This document shows, piece after piece, positions 27,171 through 34,426 of a stretch of DNA of 64,000 nucleotides. The notes beneath the pieces were generated by a model, which saw only the letters and a list, made by a program, of their open reading frames with translations, had not been told where the DNA came from and did no database searches. A program made the position numbers and the translations under genes. Source of the DNA: Flavobacterium endoglycinae (GTDB lineage: Bacteria > Bacteroidota > Bacteroidia > Flavobacteriales > Flavobacteriaceae); the NCBI RefSeq assembly GCF_017352115.1, contig NZ_CP071448.1, positions 4,637,001 to 4,701,000 on the forward strand, read 5' to 3'. Each line of letters begins with the position of its first letter. Position 1 is the stretch's first letter.

Positions 27171-27416
27171 ATGAAGAATAGATTACTTCCTTTATTTTTA
27201 GTTTTAGGTGCTTATTCTGCCTACTCACAGGTTGGAGTAGGGAAGTTGGATCCGAATCCATCTTCGCAATTAGAAGTTTTTGCTGAGGATAGAGGTATTT
27301 TAATTCCAAGAGTAAAGTTGAAAAATTCAACGGATAAAACTACAGTTATCAATGGAAGCAGTGGTTATGAAAACAGTTTAATGGTTTTTAATACTGAGCT
27401 TATAGCTCGACAATAA
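27171..27416 (+). pseudogene. Truncated N-terminus of a secreted flavobacterial surface protein
   Basis: 81 codons: signal peptide (about 1-19, AYSQ), then VGVGKLDPNPSSQLEVFAEDRGILIPRVKL and SLMVFNT. This opening (a GxGxxxPxPSSxLxV motif followed by the RGILIPRV block) is the standard start of much longer secreted proteins in flavobacteria. Here the frame stops right after VFNTELIARQ and unrelated sequence follows. I read it as a remnant cut off by a deletion or rearrangement. A real short protein cannot be excluded. Confidence 0.6.
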
Positions 27417-27432
27417 AGGCGTTTTTCTGAAA

Positions 27433-27831
27433 ATGTTTAAAAGAAAATTTAAAAATGAATTTGAATTTTCAGAAGATTCTTTTTTGTTGAAAGATGAAGA
27501 AAAAGCAAAAGAATTTGATCATTCAATATTTGTGGTGTATGATAAATCGGAATTAATTGATTTTCTGAAATTAGATTATAAAGGACGTAATTTTTTATTA
27601 TGTCTCTTTGACAAACAATTACAAGTTAAGCTTTCGATATTTGATGAAATCAAGAATTTTAATTTAATCGATGCATCAAAAACTAGAGCGGAAGTTTTTA
27701 AAGATTTAAAATTATACTTTAAGAAAAAAACAGATTCGGCAACGAAGTTTCCGGATATGAACTTTTTGAATTTTAAAAATAAAGAAATGCCAGATGATGA
27801 TTTTCAAAAGGCTTTATTTTTTATGATTTGA
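27433..27831 (+). CDS. Hypothetical protein, unrecognised
   Basis: 132 residues, no signal peptide, no membrane segment, rich in Lys, Phe and Asp. I do not recognise a domain. Visible features are an N-terminal charged stretch (MFKRKFKNEFEFSEDSF), a central FVVYDKSELIDFLKLDYKGRN segment that looks alpha/beta, and a C-terminal DDDFQKALFFMI. It begins 17 bases after the truncated gene and ends just before a strong terminator, so it is probably transcribed. Its position beside a remnant could mark an insertion or deletion junction. Confidence 0.5.
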   Translation: MFKRKFKNEFEFSEDSFLLKDEEKAKEFDHSIFVVYDKSELIDFLKLDYKGRNFLLCLFDKQLQVKLSIFDEIKNFNLIDASKTRAEVFKDLKLYFKKKTDSATKFPDMNFLNFKNKEMPDDDFQKALFFMI

Positions 27832-27848
27832 TTTAATTGATTAGTTAG

Positions 27849-27879
27849 AAAACGGATAATAGTATTATCCGTTTTTTTT
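27849..27879 (+). terminator. Intrinsic terminator after the hypothetical gene
   Basis: A 12-bp stem, AAAACGGATAAT with ATTATCCGTTTT, loop AGT, then a T run. An outer GTTAGAAAAC/GTTTTCTAAC pairing can extend or compete with it. Confidence 0.85.
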
Positions 27880-27961
27880 GTTTTCTAACAAAATTTCCTG
27901 CCAGAGTTTTTCCGTTTCGATTAAATCAGTAAATTGAACTTAAAATGAAAATAATAGAATA

Positions 27962-29254
27962 ATGAAAAGTAAAATTAGACATTATGTTCCTCTTGCAATC
28001 TCTATATTTACCTTTGCAGGCTGCTATGCACAGAAAAAATCAAATGGAAATACTATTGTTTTAAAAAATAGTTCTGCAATTGAATTATCTCAGAAATCGG
28101 TTTCTATCAAACGAAATCAGCTTTCTTTAAAAAATGATTCAGGTAAATATCCCATTTTAATCAATAAAAAAGACACAATTCCTGCTCAGGTTAACGATCT
28201 GGACGGAGATGGAAAATGGGACGAACTTTTTTTAGTAACTGATTTTGCTCCAAATGAAACTAAAACCGCGGTATTAAGCTGGTCAGATAAAGAGCCTAAA
28301 TTTACAATTAGGACCAGTGTACGTTTTGGAAAAAGAGAAGGTAAAAATCTTCCTGTGCATCCTGATACGCAGGAAATACTGTTAGCGAATCAGGTTCATA
28401 AAAAATTAGGCTATCAAAAATACCAAACTGATGGACCAAGCTGGGAAAATGATAAAGTTGGCTTTAGGCATTATCTTGATGGAAGAAATTGTAAAGATGT
28501 TTTCGGGAAAAAAATACCTGGAATCACACCAGAGGATGTCGGTATAAATAGTAATGGCGCTGTAGAAGATAATTATCATGTAATGCACGAGTGGGGAAGA
28601 GATATATTTCCTGTTGGAAGTTCTGCTGGATTAGGCGGTTTTGCATTACTAACGGCAGACAATAAAATAAACAGGTTGGGAATTTTGGCTAATGATACCA
28701 TAAATAATATCGAAAAAACAACTTTTAAAATTGTAAGCGAAGGTCCGGTCAATTCTGTTTTACATTATGAATATGAAAACTGGCTGGTATCGGGAAATAA
28801 ATATCAGGCAAACGAAACCGCTTCTATATGGCCGGGAATGTATGGTTATAAAAATACGGTTTCGGTAAATGGTTTAAAGAATGATGATACACTCCTTATT
28901 ACACTTTCAAATATTAACAATCAAAATCCATTGCAGGTAATCGATTCTGGCGATTTCGTATGTTTTATTCAGCACGATAAATTAACGTATGAACGTCAGT
29001 GGATTTTAGGTACAGCCGTAATTATTCCGAAAAAAGATTATAAAGGATATATAGAAGCTCCAAAAACCGGTCAGCTGACTGATTCTTATTTGATAAAAAT
29101 GAAAGTCAAAAATAATCAAGAAGTAAACTATTATCCAATTGCTGGCTGGGAGCTAAGCGCTGATCCCGGTTTTAAAGATTCGGCTTATTTTACGACTTAT
29201 GTAACAAATTTAGCAAAGCAATTATCCGCTAAAATTAAAGTTGAAGTGAAATAA
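27962..29254 (+). CDS. DUF4861 family lipoprotein (copy 2)
   Basis: 430 residues with lipobox FAGC near residue 21. The DUF4861 core (about 145-425) contains GPSWENDKVGFRHYLDGRN, DVFGKK and YHVMHEWGRDIFPVG, aligning well by eye with copy 1 at 16966. An extra N-terminal region of about 110 residues (SAIELSQKSVSI; PAQVNDLDGDGKWDELFLV) looks like a beta-sandwich. It lies outside the contiguous pectin run but in the same direction, after the gene-poor stretch. The reaction is unknown to me; a role on uronate-containing oligosaccharides is inferred from the company both copies keep. Confidence 0.75.
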   Translation: MKSKIRHYVPLAISIFTFAGCYAQKKSNGNTIVLKNSSAIELSQKSVSIKRNQLSLKNDSGKYPILINKKDTIPAQVNDLDGDGKWDELFLVTDFAPNETKTAVLSWSDKEPKFTIRTSVRFGKREGKNLPVHPDTQEILLANQVHKKLGYQKYQTDGPSWENDKVGFRHYLDGRNCKDVFGKKIPGITPEDVGINSNGAVEDNYHVMHEWGRDIFPVGSSAGLGGFALLTADNKINRLGILANDTINNIEKTTFKIVSEGPVNSVLHYEYENWLVSGNKYQANETASIWPGMYGYKNTVSVNGLKNDDTLLITLSNINNQNPLQVIDSGDFVCFIQHDKLTYERQWILGTAVIIPKKDYKGYIEAPKTGQLTDSYLIKMKVKNNQEVNYYPIAGWELSADPGFKDSAYFTTYVTNLAKQLSAKIKVEVK

Positions 29255-29598
29255 TACTGATTTAGAAAAACAAATATTGATAAAAGCGTAATAAATGATA
29301 GGGAATTTGGGTGCGCTGCGGGTAAATAAATAATGAATCGAGTAATTTTTCCGCACATTCTCAATAGGGTAAAAGTTTTTTTAAGCCAAAATCCTATGTT
29401 TTGATAAAAAATAAAACGTTAAAATAAAATTTTTTAGGTCACTTTTGAAGTGCTTCAATCAAAGGTTAAGAAAATATTTTGATAGTAAATGTCTGAATAA
29501 TAACTTGTTGTAAAGAGGCTGTTTTTGAAATATGCTAATGTAATTTTAAAGTTAATTTTTCTCTTAAAAAACATTGACAATTTTTAACAGCAAATATG
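29255..29598. other. Intergenic region without recognised content
   Basis: About 340 AT-rich bases between the DUF4861 gene and the promoter of the H1-like gene. I see no credible open frame, strong terminator or repeat here. Confidence 0.5.
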
Positions 29599-29628
29599 TT
29601 GTAACTACCAATCAAACTTCTATTTTTG
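29599..29628 (+). promoter_or_regulatory. Promoter of the H1-like gene
   Basis: TTG at 29599-29601 and an exact TAnnTTTG element (TATTTTTG) at 29621-29628, spacer 19 bases. The predicted start site is about 20 bases before the ATG at 29653. Confidence 0.7.
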
Positions 29629-29652
29629 CGCCTTAATTTAATAATTATAAGC

Positions 29653-29829
29653 ATGAAAGATCTATTAGTAAAAATCAACGCCGAAATTGAAACATTCAAG
29701 GCAGAAGCTGAATCTTTAACTGAAAAAGGTATTAAAGCTGCAGGACCAAGAGCACGTAAAGCTACTTTAGAAATCGAAAAACTTTTAAAAGAGTTCAGAA
29801 AAGTTTCTATCGAAGAATCAAAAAAATAA
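29653..29829 (+). CDS. Histone H1-like (Hc1-type) DNA-binding protein
   Basis: 58 residues, starting MKDLLVKINAEIETF at the ATG at 29653; upstream in-frame TTG codons lie inside the promoter and are not used. Highly charged helical protein with AAGPRARKATLEIEKLLKEFRK, typical of the short H1/Hc1-like proteins of flavobacteria. It probably binds DNA as a nucleoid protein, though its role is poorly defined. A strong promoter and an excellent terminator directly flank it, so it is monocistronic and probably well expressed. Confidence 0.85.
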   Translation: MKDLLVKINAEIETFKAEAESLTEKGIKAAGPRARKATLEIEKLLKEFRKVSIEESKK

Positions 29830-29837
29830 TACAATTA

Positions 29838-29867
29838 AACCTCGTCCAACTGACGAGGTTTTTTTTT
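29838..29867 (+). terminator. Intrinsic terminator of the H1-like gene
   Basis: AACCTCGTC, loop CAACT, GACGAGGTT followed by seven further T, starting 8 bases after the stop codon. Confidence 0.92.
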
Positions 29868-29983
29868 GCTCTGTATTTTTGTATTTCCATCAAATTACAT
29901 AAGATGAAAAACCAGCAGTAGGAGAAAATTAATAAATTAGGGATAAGGCTAATTTCGTTCAATTTTATATAAAAAGATGCGGG

Positions 29984-29991
29984 TAATTTTG
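29984..29991 (+). promoter_or_regulatory. -7 element upstream of the serine hydrolase gene
   Basis: TAATTTTG is an exact match to TAnnTTTG, 20 bases before the start codon at 30012. The -33 box is poor. A near match (TAATTTCG) lies at 29950-29957. Confidence 0.5.
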
Positions 29992-30011
29992 TTCTATAAA
30001 CAACATTAATT

Positions 30012-31508
30012 ATGATAAAATTATTCTTTTTGATTGTATGGACATTTAGCAGCTTTTCGAATGTATTTGCTCAGGAAAAATCTGTCCGTATCGATAGTCT
30101 GCTCCAGTCAGCTGTTCAGCGTGGTATGTTTAACGGAGTACTATTGGCTGCTCAAGATGGCAGAATTATGTATGAAAAGGCTTTTGGTTATGCTGATTTT
30201 GGGCAAAAAAAAGCTAATACCATAGAAACTGGTTTTGAATTGGCTTCGGTTTCAAAAGTATTTACGGCAGTTGCTATTCTTCAGTTGAAAGACAAAGGAA
30301 AGTTAAAGTTTGATGATCCTTTTAGTTTGTATTATCCTGATTTTCCATACAAAACAGTTACAATACGTCAGCTGCTTTCGCATACTTCGGGCATTTCAGA
30401 TCAGGATATTGAAAATCAAAAAGCAGAAATTCCTTTTAAAGATACGTACACCAATCAGGAACTGGTAACATTTTTATCCCAACACACTTTTAAATTTAAA
30501 TTATCGCCAAATGAGAAATGGTGGTACAGCAACACTGGATATGCTTTATTGGCGGCACTAGTTGAAAAGTTATCAGGAAAAACGTTTGATGTTTACCTTC
30601 AAAAAGAAATCTTTAAGAAAGCGGGAATGAAACATACTTATCTTAAATCGGATTTTTTGAATACTAAACCGAATTTCCCAGAAACTTCTAATTACGATTA
30701 TCCTAAACGCTATATCTCGGAACGAGAGAAAATGGAAGGCAGTAAAAGTTATTATCATACTGCCAGTTATGGCGCCAGCAATGTAGTAAGTACAGTACAT
30801 GATTTATTATTATTCGATAATGCGCTATACAATACTACATTGGTGAACCAAAGTACACTGAAAGAAGCATATCAATCTACAATATTGAAGAATGGTGAAA
30901 AGAATTATGTCTGGATCAATATTGGAGGAATGGGAAAGGCATATGATGGTTTGGGCTGGTTTTTGTTTGATGATGAATCTGCTGGAAAAACAGTGTGGCA
31001 TACGGGTGGAATGCCCGGTTGTGTTACGATATTACTTCGGAATGTAGTAAAGAAACAAACCGTTGTATTACTGGATAATGTAAACAGCGAAGGAGTGTAT
31101 TTAACCGCTTTTAACACACTAAATATTTTAAATAATCAGCCGCTTCTGCCAGTGCGTAAATCTTTTTCAAAAGCGTATGGAAAAATACTCATGAAAGATG
31201 GGGATGAAGCTGCAGATTTATTTTTGATTGAAAATCGTACTCGTAAAAATCTGTATTCAATTTCTGAAAACGACCTGAATAATTTAGGTTATGATTTTCT
31301 TTCAGATAAATTGTATTCACAAGCTTTGAAGGTATTTAAAACCAATATTGTACTTTTTCCTGAAAGTGATAATACCTACAACAGTTATGGAGAAGCATTA
31401 TATAAAATAGGAAAAAAGGACGAAGCCCTGCAAATGTTTAGGAAATCTTTGGAAATAAATCCTGAAAATGAGGACTCAATAAAGGCAATTGAAGATTTTA
31501 CCAAATAA
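30012..31508 (+). CDS. Beta-lactamase-family serine hydrolase with C-terminal TPR
   Basis: 498 residues, signal peptide ending at NVFAQ (about 21). The class C beta-lactamase/penicillin-binding-like domain (about 25-370) has the SxxK motif Ser79-Val-Ser-Lys82, the YSN motif in WWYSNTGYALL, and HTGG in VWHTGGMPG. The C-terminal portion (about 420-498) contains TPR-like helices (YSQALKVFKTNIVLFPESDNTYNSYGEALYKIG). Such proteins are usually peptidases or esterases of unknown substrate rather than antibiotic resistance enzymes. It converges on the next gene with a 16-base gap. Confidence 0.85.
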   Translation: MIKLFFLIVWTFSSFSNVFAQEKSVRIDSLLQSAVQRGMFNGVLLAAQDGRIMYEKAFGYADFGQKKANTIETGFELASVSKVFTAVAILQLKDKGKLKFDDPFSLYYPDFPYKTVTIRQLLSHTSGISDQDIENQKAEIPFKDTYTNQELVTFLSQHTFKFKLSPNEKWWYSNTGYALLAALVEKLSGKTFDVYLQKEIFKKAGMKHTYLKSDFLNTKPNFPETSNYDYPKRYISEREKMEGSKSYYHTASYGASNVVSTVHDLLLFDNALYNTTLVNQSTLKEAYQSTILKNGEKNYVWINIGGMGKAYDGLGWFLFDDESAGKTVWHTGGMPGCVTILLRNVVKKQTVVLLDNVNSEGVYLTAFNTLNILNNQPLLPVRKSFSKAYGKILMKDGDEAADLFLIENRTRKNLYSISENDLNNLGYDFLSDKLYSQALKVFKTNIVLFPESDNTYNSYGEALYKIGKKDEALQMFRKSLEINPENEDSIKAIEDFTK

Positions 31509-31524
31509 AAATATCAAGTTATTT

Positions 31525-31965
31525 TTAATATAAAAATTTCAAATTCCAATTGATATTGTGATTCATTGACGAAGGACGAGAATTAAAGTGCTGCAGAATT
31601 TTTTTTGGGGTAACAATAACTTCTTTTTGAATCTGGTCAAACCATTGTATTTCTTTGGTTACTTCGGCACAGCATTCATTTTTTGCATTAAAAAAAGAAC
31701 TTTTGATTTTGATTTTATCATCAATTTGACAGTGCTTCATTTCAATTAAAAATGACTCGGTAAACATAAGGTTTTTATAGCAGATGAATTCATTATTTTC
31801 TTCTACAAAGCCCAAATGTAAAGCATTTAATTTCTCTTTTGAAATACCATTATTAAATAAAAAGTGGTACCATAATTTAAGCGTGTAGGAAGTATAAGCG
31901 ATGGTTTCCATTACCATACTATCATTTACATCTTCGCCTGTAACGGTGTAATTTTTGCAGATCAT
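31525..31965 (-). CDS. Hotdog-fold thioesterase-like protein (tentative)
   Basis: 146 residues, cytoplasmic. The pattern of VTGEDVNDSMVMETIAYTSYTLKLWYHFLF, followed by LHLGFVEENNEFICYKNLMFTESFLIEM and DDKIKIKSSFFNAKNECCAEVTKEIQWFD, resembles acyl-CoA thioesterases of the hotdog fold, with the long helix followed by antiparallel strands. I cannot confirm catalytic residues. It is convergent with the serine hydrolase gene. Confidence 0.45.
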   Translation of the reverse strand: MICKNYTVTGEDVNDSMVMETIAYTSYTLKLWYHFLFNNGISKEKLNALHLGFVEENNEFICYKNLMFTESFLIEMKHCQIDDKIKIKSSFFNAKNECCAEVTKEIQWFDQIQKEVIVTPKKILQHFNSRPSSMNHNINWNLKFLY

Positions 31966-31991
31966 TTTTGAATTCAGTTTAGGTTAGTAAT

Positions 31992-32024
31992 AAAAAGAGG
32001 CCGGCTAAGTATGAAACCGGCCTC
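31992..32024 (-). terminator. Terminator of the envelope operon
   Basis: Read on the minus strand: an 8-bp GC-rich stem GAGGCCGG/CCGGCCTC with a 12-base loop, then TTTTTATT. It lies about 40 bases after the YceI stop codon. Confidence 0.85.
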
Positions 32025-32062
32025 ATAATAAATGTCCAATGAATTTCTTAATCAGAAGACAT

Positions 32063-32620
32063 TTATTTAGTCAGTAAAAAGTTGTAATCGATTTTGACTT
32101 TGTCAGCAATTTTCTTTCTCACTAAACTTGGTATTTCAATACCGTAATCTTCAGGTTTTGCTTCAAATGAACCAATCATATTCACGCCTCCATTTGCAGC
32201 TTTTGAAATTTTTACCGTTACGGTTACAGGTTTTGTTTTTCCGTGAATCGTCAAGTCGCCTTTTAAGGTGAAGTTTTTTGGTGTATTTGAGATTTTAGAA
32301 ATGTCAAAATCTTCAATTTTGCCTTTTAAGGTTGCTTTCGAAAACTTTTCAGATTCCATGTAATTTTCATTGAAATGCTCTTCCATCAAAGCGACTTTAA
32401 AGCGAAATCCTTTTATAAGCACCAGCGAAGCAAAATCTCCAGTTGACTGCTCTAATACGGCCGATACACTTTTGTTTTCTGCAGCCACTTCTTCATAAGA
32501 AGGCATCGAAGCCTGAAATTTAATACTGCCTGTTTTAGTTATTAGTTTTTGTGCCGAAACATTGGTATTTATACTCAAAAACACAAGCAGTATTAAATAG
32601 ATGATATATGACTTTTTCAT
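32063..32620 (-). CDS. YceI-family periplasmic lipocalin-like protein
   Basis: 185 residues from the ATG at 32620 (MKKSYIIYLILLVFL); an upstream in-frame ATG at 32656 would overlap the preceding gene and spoil the signal peptide. Signal peptide ends at VSAQ. The beta-barrel YceI fold is seen in TKTGSIKFQASMPSYEEVAAEN, the KATLKGKIEDFD segment and TLKGDLTIHGKTKPVTVTV. YceI proteins bind isoprenoid-type lipids in a periplasmic barrel. It is the last gene of a four-gene operon with a haem protein, so a link to electron transfer or quinone-like ligands is plausible but unproven. Confidence 0.88.
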   Translation of the reverse strand: MKKSYIIYLILLVFLSINTNVSAQKLITKTGSIKFQASMPSYEEVAAENKSVSAVLEQSTGDFASLVLIKGFRFKVALMEEHFNENYMESEKFSKATLKGKIEDFDISKISNTPKNFTLKGDLTIHGKTKPVTVTVKISKAANGGVNMIGSFEAKPEDYGIEIPSLVRKKIADKVKIDYNFLLTK

Positions 32621-32625
32621 ATTGA

Positions 32626-33018
32626 TTAATTTTCTTTTAGTCCGTCTGTATTCCATTTTACAATTACGTCAATATTTGCTTGAGACATTCTCCCGCCTTG
32701 CGGCATAATACCTTGTTGTCCATTCTGCAGCTGAATTCTAGTAAGTAAACCCGCTGTTTCTACGGCTGCTTTTACTTCGGCATAAGTAGTTAAAGGTCTA
32801 AAAGCAGCTGTTCTTCCAGCTTGATGGCATGATACACAATTAGAAGTAATAATTGCTTTTACATTTTTATCATAGGTAACTGCAGTTGCTGGTTCTGAAG
32901 GATTTCCGGTTCCAGGATTTCCGGGATTAGTTGGTGTCTCGATATCTTGATACGTGTCAGAATCGCTGCAGCTTGCAAATACAGCCATTAAAATAGAAAG
33001 TGCTAATACTTTTTTCAT
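32626..33018 (-). CDS. c-type cytochrome lipoprotein
   Basis: 130 residues. Lipobox FASC near residue 17, followed by acidic residues (SDSDTYQD), which fits the flavobacterial surface-export signal. A Pro/Gly/Asn-rich linker (about 28-45) leads to one haem c site, NCVSCH, and a distal Met in GIMPQGGRM as the likely sixth ligand. It would be a small membrane-anchored electron carrier. It overlaps no neighbour: 22 bases from the DUF5777 gene and 5 bases to yceI, so co-transcribed. Confidence 0.88.
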   Translation of the reverse strand: MKKVLALSILMAVFASCSDSDTYQDIETPTNPGNPGTGNPSEPATAVTYDKNVKAIITSNCVSCHQAGRTAAFRPLTTYAEVKAAVETAGLLTRIQLQNGQQGIMPQGGRMSQANIDVIVKWNTDGLKEN

Positions 33019-33040
33019 AGTTTGTTTTTTTATTGGTTAA

Positions 33041-33883
33041 TTAAAATACTCGATATAAGTTAAATCCGAAGAAGAAATCTCCTTTGCCCCAGTCGCCCGC
33101 TGCATTTGTTACATATCCGCTTTCGTTCATAGCCTGCGAATTGGTAAATATCAGCTGAAATACGTGTCCGCCCGTTTCAATATCAAGACCTACAGATAAT
33201 GGGTTTTTGTAAAAATCTGGTTTGTCAAAATTGTGCATGTATTCTAAGTTGACAGATAATCGTTTGGTGATTTTATAGCGTCCGCCGCCTCCAAAAGAAA
33301 ACTGATTATCTCTTTCAATATCAGGATTGTAAAGGTTTTTATGAATGAATGACGGCACTAACTCGAATGAAAGTTTTTCAGTGAATTTTCTAGAGATTAA
33401 TAACTGTTGTACATAGGTTAAGCGATGTTTAAATTCTAAACCTGGATATTGATCTTTTTCTAAAAAAGAATTAATATCTGCAACGCTGTACCCAACAATG
33501 TCTACAGGAAAATGATCGTCCTGCCTTGCCAAACGGTATTTCAAACCAGTTTCATACATTTTATTTAGAGTATGTCGTGAAAGACTCACAGAAAGCCAGT
33601 CCGTTACACCATAAATTCCACCCAATTTTGTAGTGGCATTATCAAGACCAAAAAAACTGTCAAAACCATCTTTTACAGTTCCAAAGCGGTGTGAGACTAC
33701 AAAATAAAATTCTTTTTTGGCAGCCATTTTTGTCGATTGTAAGGTTACGATTTGTAAAGCTTTAAAAGCTGTTACCGGTGTTTTTCCGTCTACCTGTGTA
33801 GAATCAAGGCTGTTTAATAAATCATCCTGCGAATAAGCCATAGAAGCCAGGAAAAGGCATAGAGGCACTAGAAATTTCTTCAT
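33041..33883 (-). CDS. DUF5777 family outer-membrane beta-barrel protein
   Basis: 280 residues, signal peptide ending at MAYSQ. The sequence is a chain of amphipathic strands (EFYFVVSHRFGTV, LGGIYGVTDWLSVSLSRH, LSFELVPSFIH, RYKITKRLSVNLEYMHN) ending in GFNLYRVF, as in outer-membrane barrels. I recognise it as DUF5777, which in Bacteroidota commonly sits with a cytochrome-like protein and YceI. Substrate unknown. It lies 6 bases after the OB-fold gene. Confidence 0.78.
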   Translation of the reverse strand: MKKFLVPLCLFLASMAYSQDDLLNSLDSTQVDGKTPVTAFKALQIVTLQSTKMAAKKEFYFVVSHRFGTVKDGFDSFFGLDNATTKLGGIYGVTDWLSVSLSRHTLNKMYETGLKYRLARQDDHFPVDIVGYSVADINSFLEKDQYPGLEFKHRLTYVQQLLISRKFTEKLSFELVPSFIHKNLYNPDIERDNQFSFGGGGRYKITKRLSVNLEYMHNFDKPDFYKNPLSVGLDIETGGHVFQLIFTNSQAMNESGYVTNAAGDWGKGDFFFGFNLYRVF

Positions 33884-33889
33884 AAATAG

Positions 33890-34294
33890 TTAATTATTTG
33901 GTTTGTTAATCGTGCATTGATCTAGTTTAATTTCTTGAAACAGTTCGTCGTAACCAATGCATTTGCCTTTAACGACTGCATTAGTGTTTAATAAATTATG
34001 TTTTAGTTTTTGATTGAAAAGACAGAAAACACTGCTTTGGAGTATGATAACAGAATCTGTTTCTTTAGTTACAGTTCCTTTTATTTCGATAGTTTTATTG
34101 AGGTACTGTAAATCTGCTTTTTTAGGATCAGAATTATAATCATCAATCAATTGTGAGGCGGTGATGCTTATCTCTGGATTTTCTGATTCTATATTACGTG
34201 CTTCCTTAAATAGAAAGCCGTAATAAAAATAAATACCACCAGCGACAATTATCAGCAGGGCTGTCATTAATAAGGCTGTTTTTTTTCTTTTCAT
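33890..34294 (-). CDS. Membrane-anchored OB-fold (tRNA_anti-like) protein
   Basis: 134 residues: one N-terminal membrane helix (about 7-26, LLMTALLIIVAGGIYFYYGF), then a periplasmic domain with ITASQLIDDYNSDPKKADLQYLNKTIEIKGTV, typical of the OB-fold putative-lipoprotein/tRNA_anti-like family. There is no reason to think it binds tRNA. It is the first gene of the operon OB-fold, DUF5777, cytochrome, YceI. Confidence 0.75.
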   Translation of the reverse strand: MKRKKTALLMTALLIIVAGGIYFYYGFLFKEARNIESENPEISITASQLIDDYNSDPKKADLQYLNKTIEIKGTVTKETDSVIILQSSVFCLFNQKLKHNLLNTNAVVKGKCIGYDELFQEIKLDQCTINKPNN

Positions 34295-34394
34295 TTCTAT
34301 TCTTTTTGATAGGGTTTAATAGTAAAACAGCTTTGATGCAGATTACCCTACCAAAGAATTGTGATTTTGTAAAAAAAAAGATAAAAAAGTAAAG

Positions 34395-34414
34395 AAAGGA
34401 TTGTTATGTCCTTT
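34395..34414 (-). terminator. Weak terminator after the FecA-like receptor gene
   Basis: On the minus strand a 6-bp stem AAAGGA/TCCTTT with an 8-base loop is followed by CTTTACTTTTTT. Short stem, so uncertain. Confidence 0.35.
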
Positions 34415-34426
34415 GTTATTAAGGAG

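Noticed and set aside
29573..29600. E. coli-type -35 box TTGACA before the H1-like gene
   Set aside because: No matching TATAAT at 17 bases; the Bacteroidota TTG/TAnnTTTG pair at 29599-29628 explains the promoter better.
30012..31508. Antibiotic-resistance beta-lactamase
   Set aside because: It has the SxxK, YxN and HxG motifs of the large serine hydrolase family, but a C-terminal TPR and general resemblance to peptidases/esterases; resistance cannot be claimed.
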